A stretch of DNA of 7,944 bases. It comes from Oscillospiraceae bacterium (GTDB lineage: Bacteria > Bacillota_A > Clostridia > Oscillospirales > Ruminococcaceae). Under the pieces are notes generated by a model. That model saw nothing but the letters and a program-made list of their open reading frames with translations. It ran no database searches and was not told the origin of the DNA. The DNA lies in NCBI GenBank assembly GCA_018109965.1, contig JAGBFE010000018.1:1-7944 (forward strand), written 5' to 3'. The position numbers and the translations under genes are program-made. This document shows, piece after piece, positions 5,327 through 7,944 of this stretch; position 1 is the stretch's first letter, and each line of letters starts with the position of its first letter.

Positions 5327-6748
5327 TTAGTTTTCCTTTCTTTTGTTTATTGTACGCCAGCTTGACTTAAGAAATATATCAAGCAAATACACCCTGTTTT
5401 TTTCTGTTATCTGCGGAATATAGCTTTCTCCCGCCGCATTGACATTTATAATATTCAATATGAGAAACACTACCGAAAATGCAAACCCAATTGCTCCAAA
5501 CAATCCTGACAGCAGCAAAAACACTATGCGCAAAACCGTTATCGCTTCATAGAAAGACGGTACTACAAACGCCATTATGGTGCTTATTGCACACACTATA
5601 AGCACAGCTGCACCAATAAGTCCCGCATTTATTGCCGAATCCCCTATTATCAATGCTGCAACAAAAGAAACGGTATGTCCAATTGCCTGTGGCAGCCGCA
5701 AGCCTGCTTCTTTTATTATTTCCAGGGTAATCACAATAACTATCGCCTCGGCAAATAACGGAAGCGGAGTTGAATTTTTTGATGAAAAAATAAAGAAGAT
5801 CAGTTTTTCCGGCAAAGTTTCTGGCGCAAAATTGGCAAGAGTTATATATAACCCCGGTAGTATAATTGATATGATAAAAGCAATGTATCTCAACGCCTTG
5901 GTGATTGACACAAAATATGGTCGCTGTGCATAGTCATCGTTGGTTGAAAAATGTTCGCTGAACATAAAGGGATAAATAAGTGCAAAAGGACAACCGTCAA
6001 CTATAATACCGATTTTTCCTTCACATATTTTTGCAGAAAACACATCAGGTTTTTCGGTGTAAGACACCGCACTGAACACCGAGCCTTTTGTAGTATCCAC
6101 AAACGGAGCAAGCATTCCGCTTTCTGTGACTATTGGCAGATTTATTTCATTCAGTCTTGCTTTTATTCCTTCAAGTGTAGTTTTGTCGTAATAATTCCTG
6201 TGATAATATATGGAAATTTCTGTTTTCGTTGTTTTTCCGACCTGCATTGTTTCTATTTCAAGGCCTTTACTGCGTATTCTGCGTCGTATAAGTGCCATAT
6301 TTTTGCGGCCTGTATCACAAAAGCTTTCCCTTGTGCCACGCAGACTTCCCTCCGACTGAGGCTCGTTAATTCCCCTTGCAGAATATCCCTGACATGGTGC
6401 AACAAGTGCTTTATCGACTCCGTCAATAAGAATGATACTGAACCCTGCCGTGAGAAAAAACATAACCATTTCAAAAGTTTCTGCTGGCTGTTTGTTGAAT
6501 GGAATTGTTGTACGGTTGAGCACATAATCGAACACCTTTTCTGCCGAAAAATCTGCTTTAAGGTTATTGAGCGGCCTCAGGTTTACCTGCCACAGATTTG
6601 TTATATTGGTCAGGTCTTCACACATAATGAGTACTGCATTGTGCCCCATTATTTTTATATCCTTTTCAAAATAATCTACCGACTGGCCAAAATAACTTTT
6701 AATCTCTTTTTTGTTTTCTTCAATATTTTTAAACAAGTGTTTTTCCAA
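5327..6748 (-). CDS. gerAA: GerA family spore germination protein (GerAA/SpoVAF type)
   Basis: A subunit of a germinant receptor in the spore inner membrane, 473 residues (Bacillus GerAA 482). A cytosolic N-terminal domain (to about 285) contains the signature GINEPQSEGSLRGTRESF (about 126-143), then NMALIRRRIRSKGLEIE, the family's NIALIRRRI block. A later block reads GKIGIIVDGCPFALIYPFMF. The membrane domain follows, with segments at roughly 288-306, 329-345, 361-397 and 404-437, and the conserved PLFAEAIVIVITLEIIKEAG and RLPQAIGHTVSFVAALIIGD. An in-frame GTG at 6760-6758 lies within the ribosome binding site GAGGTGA (6763-6757). TTG 6748-6746, 8 nt after that site, is the better start and mirrors the spacing before sigG. 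It is first gene of the gerAA-AB-AC operon, divergent from the DUF421 gene. Family certain; exact germinant unknown. Confidence 0.92.
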   Translation of the reverse strand: MEKHLFKNIEENKKEIKSYFGQSVDYFEKDIKIMGHNAVLIMCEDLTNITNLWQVNLRPLNNLKADFSAEKVFDYVLNRTTIPFNKQPAETFEMVMFFLTAGFSIILIDGVDKALVAPCQGYSARGINEPQSEGSLRGTRESFCDTGRKNMALIRRRIRSKGLEIETMQVGKTTKTEISIYYHRNYYDKTTLEGIKARLNEINLPIVTESGMLAPFVDTTKGSVFSAVSYTEKPDVFSAKICEGKIGIIVDGCPFALIYPFMFSEHFSTNDDYAQRPYFVSITKALRYIAFIISIILPGLYITLANFAPETLPEKLIFFIFSSKNSTPLPLFAEAIVIVITLEIIKEAGLRLPQAIGHTVSFVAALIIGDSAINAGLIGAAVLIVCAISTIMAFVVPSFYEAITVLRIVFLLLSGLFGAIGFAFSVVFLILNIINVNAAGESYIPQITEKNRVYLLDIFLKSSWRTINKRKEN

Positions 6749-6756
6749 ACCAAAAA

Positions 6757-6763
6757 TCACCTC
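6757..6763 (-). promoter_or_regulatory. Shine-Dalgarno deciding the gerAA start
   Basis: GAGGTGA on the minus strand with 8 nt to TTG 6748-6746. The GTG contained in the site is in frame, so automated calls would add four residues; the TTG has the proper spacing. Confidence 0.65.
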
Positions 6764-6768
6764 TTTGT

Positions 6769-6812
6769 AATTATTGTCTTGTGACTAAGATCTAATGCTT
6801 AAAACAATAATA
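6769..6812. promoter_or_regulatory. Candidate divergent SigG-like promoter pair
   Basis: Toward gerAA (minus): GCATT (6798-6794), 18 nt, AATAATT (6775-6769). Toward DUF421 (plus): GACTA (6783-6787), 18 nt, AATAATA (6806-6812). Both loosely follow the SigG pattern gHATR / cATnHTA, and gerA-type operons are SigG targets in Bacillus. Against this, the predicted starts fall at the edge of the ribosome binding sites, leaving very short leaders, and AT-rich DNA gives such matches by chance. Confidence 0.3.
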
Positions 6813-6827
6813 TAGCGAGGTGATTTT

Positions 6828-7478
6828 GTGTTTTCAGTAATATACAGAACTTCAATTATGTATATAATTATAATTTTTGCAGTAAGAATAATGGGCAAAA
6901 AAAGTCTTGGGGAATTTCAACCCATTGACCTTGTTGCCACAGTGATTATATCCAATCTGACTTCTCTTGTAATAGAAGCTCCCGAATTGCCTATCATCAC
7001 TTCAATCGTGCCTATACTGCTCATAATGTCTTATGAGGTTTTTGTTTCTCTTTGGGTAAAAAGAAGTGACAAACTGGCCCATATAATTCAGGGAAAATCA
7101 ATAATTCTGATACAAAATGGCATAATAAACCAGAATGCTATGAAAGAACTGCGTTTTTCAATAGATGATGTGCTGGAAGCTATGAGAACAAAAGATGTGT
7201 TTTATCTTGAAGAAGTTTGTCTTGCCATTGTTGAGACAACCGGGACAGTTAATATATACAAAGACCCAAATGCACAAACCAATATAAAAAAATGCAGTGT
7301 TCCCCCAATGGCTGTTATAACAGACAGCAAAATAATTGCACAAAATCTTAAAATAACAGGTTTTGACAACGATAAAATTGTGGATATTCTGGATAAACAC
7401 AATTACAATCTTGACAATATTCTGCTTATGACTTTAGACGGAAATGGCCGGTATAATATCACTCTGAGAGAAGGATAG
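6828..7478 (+). CDS. DUF421 (YetF-like) membrane protein
   Basis: 216 residues. Three N-terminal membrane segments (about 5-21, 33-50, 57-76) enclose the family motif MGKKSLGEFQPIDLV. After them comes the cytosolic YetF domain: LAHIIQGKSIILIQNGIINQ, then LRFSIDDVLEAMRTKDVFYL and EEVCLAIVETTGTVNIYKD. Some Bacillus DUF421 proteins (YetF, and the 2Duf protein of certain mobile elements) are spore inner-membrane proteins affecting resistance and germination. That role is plausible here because the gene diverges from a germinant receptor operon, but it is not shown by the sequence. It starts at GTG 6828-6830 after GAGGTGA (6817-6823). It is followed 3 nt later by the DUF4363 gene. Family call firm, function unknown. 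Confidence 0.9.
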   Translation: MFSVIYRTSIMYIIIIFAVRIMGKKSLGEFQPIDLVATVIISNLTSLVIEAPELPIITSIVPILLIMSYEVFVSLWVKRSDKLAHIIQGKSIILIQNGIINQNAMKELRFSIDDVLEAMRTKDVFYLEEVCLAIVETTGTVNIYKDPNAQTNIKKCSVPPMAVITDSKIIAQNLKITGFDNDKIVDILDKHNYNLDNILLMTLDGNGRYNITLREG

Positions 7479-7481
7479 AAT

Positions 7482-7832
7482 ATGAAAAATACTGTAATAT
7501 CAATTGTATGCATTATATCAGTAGCTGTATACTCTGTTTTTTCATCACTATTTATAAACAGTTTTACCAAAAAAATCGAGGACAAAATTATTTATGCTGA
7601 TAATAACGGATACAACACTGCCATAACTGAAAATATGCAACAAATTCTGGATAAAAATATGTCAGTTTTACTGTTTACAACCAGCCAGGAGCAGATAAAT
7701 GTTATCGAAAATTGCATTATAAACATACGCTATGCAACCGAGCACAACGATGTAATGAATATTCAGATAAACAAAAGTATACTGTTGAATACACTGGAAG
7801 AAATTTCAAGGCTTTACAAAAGTCCTGTTTAA
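7482..7832 (+). CDS. DUF4363-like small membrane-anchored protein
   Basis: 116 residues. It has one N-terminal hydrophobic segment (about 4-27, ISIVCIISVAVYSVFSSLFI), then a mainly helical domain predicted to lie outside the membrane, ending LLNTLEEISRLYKSPV. The size, single anchor and position just after a DUF421 gene fit the DUF4363 family, which often accompanies DUF421 in clostridia (from memory). The ATG is 6 nt after AAGGA (7471-7475), and the DUF421 stop TAG (7476-7478) lies within this spacing, so translation is probably coupled. It is the last gene of the rightward operon and is followed by a strong terminator. Function unknown; partner of the DUF421 protein is the natural inference. 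Confidence 0.72.
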   Translation: MKNTVISIVCIISVAVYSVFSSLFINSFTKKIEDKIIYADNNGYNTAITENMQQILDKNMSVLLFTTSQEQINVIENCIINIRYATEHNDVMNIQINKSILLNTLEEISRLYKSPV

Positions 7833-7840
7833 AAATAAAA

Positions 7841-7870
7841 CCGCAGGATAACTTTCCTGCGGCTTTTTTT
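7841..7870. terminator. Bidirectional Rho-independent terminator between convergent genes
   Basis: CCGCAGGA (7841-7848), loop TAACTT, TCCTGCGG (7855-7862): a perfect 8-bp GC-rich stem. It is followed on the plus strand by C and seven Ts (7864-7870). On the minus strand the stem is followed by TTTTATTTTT (7840-7831). It thus ends the DUF421-DUF4363 transcript and the convergent nrdR-like transcript equally well. Confidence 0.93.
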
Positions 7871-7944
7871 AATTTTCTGTTTTCTTTTTAAGCAATTCGC
7901 TGAGTTCTTCAAAAAAAGTGTTTACATCGCTGAACTGTCTGTAA
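7869..7944 (-). CDS. nrdR: C-terminal end of a NrdR-like ATP-cone transcriptional repressor (partial)
   Basis: Reading leftward from the right edge, 24 codons end at TAA 7871-7869. They encode YRQFSDVNTFFEELSELL followed by a Lys-rich tail. NrdR proteins, which repress ribonucleotide reductase genes in response to dATP/ATP, end with a stretch recalled in Bacillus as ASVYRQFKDINVFIDEL followed by basic residues, and the match here is close. From memory, nrdR commonly lies next to sigG-ylmC in clostridia, which supports the call. Only the tail is in the window, so the zinc ribbon and ATP-cone cannot be checked. Confidence 0.8.
   Translation of the reverse strand, partial: YRQFSDVNTFFEELSELLKKKTEN

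Larger units (their letters stand above)
6753..6827. repeat. Imperfect inverted repeat spanning the gerAA/DUF421 divergent leaders
   Basis: Left arm 6753-6780 and right arm 6801-6827 are reverse complements at about 23 of 28 positions with one gap. Both contain AAAATCACCTC (read from the outside), which is the ribosome binding site of each gene, and both contain TTATTGT nearer the centre. The 20-nt centre holds AGATCT. Read outward, each arm gives ACAATAAT followed by GAGGTGAT, so the two divergent genes have nearly the same leader. It could be a duplicated promoter-leader, an operator, or both. Confidence 0.7.

Noticed and set aside
5951..6784. 277-codon open frame on the plus strand
   Set aside because: It is antisense to gerAA, whose protein is clearly conserved. 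The product is Cys/Phe/His-rich with no family pattern and no ribosome binding site.
1..7944. Mobile element, CRISPR array, tRNA or toxin-antitoxin system
   Set aside because: No transposase, direct-repeat array, cloverleaf or paired small genes of that kind were seen on either strand.

Overview
The window is AT-rich (mid-30s % G+C by eye). It carries a spore-formation and germination locus of a low-GC, endospore-forming Firmicute, most likely a member of Clostridia. Reasons: an intact spoIIGA-sigE-sigG-ylmC series, a GerA-type germinant receptor operon, a DUF421/DUF4363 pair of the kind common in clostridia, and strong AGGAGG/GAGGTGA ribosome binding sites. The divergence of SigG and of the GerA B and C subunits from Bacillus proteins suggests an Oscillospiraceae-like or other deep clostridial lineage. 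That placement is inference.

Layout, left to right. (1) 1-646, minus: N-terminal 215 codons of a BrnQ/LIVCS branched-chain amino acid carrier, cut by the window edge, with its own vegetative-type promoter at about 679-706. (2) 789-822: long hairpin terminator. (3) 826-3595, minus, transcribed right to left: spoIIGA, sigE, sigG, ylmC/ymxH. (4) 3669-6748, minus: gerAA, gerAB, gerAC, tightly packed and feeding co-directionally into spoIIGA. (5) 6753-6827: a short divergent intergenic region that is a striking imperfect inverted repeat including both Shine-Dalgarno sequences. (6) 6828-7832, plus: DUF421 membrane protein gene and DUF4363 gene. (7) 7841-7870: bidirectional terminator. (8) 7869-7944, minus: last 24 codons of a gene whose product ends like NrdR.

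How the parts work together (established for the families): in the mother cell SpoIIGA, a membrane aspartic protease, removes the pro-sequence of SigE. SigG drives late forespore genes, which normally include germinant receptor operons. GerA A/B/C proteins form the inner-membrane receptor that triggers germination. DUF421 proteins of the YetF/2Duf type have been linked to spore membranes and resistance. The window therefore joins commitment to sporulation (SigE), the late forespore programme (SigG) and the exit from dormancy (GerA).

No prophage, transposon, CRISPR or tRNA was seen. I found no wholly new system. The most interesting points are the shortened GerAB and GerAC subunits, the linkage of gerA with spoIIG-sigG, the mirrored divergent leader at 6753-6827, and a possible read-through hairpin in front of sigG. 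Three annotated-style starts (ylmC, sigG, gerAA) are better placed a few codons downstream, because the upstream GTG lies inside or overlaps the Shine-Dalgarno sequence.
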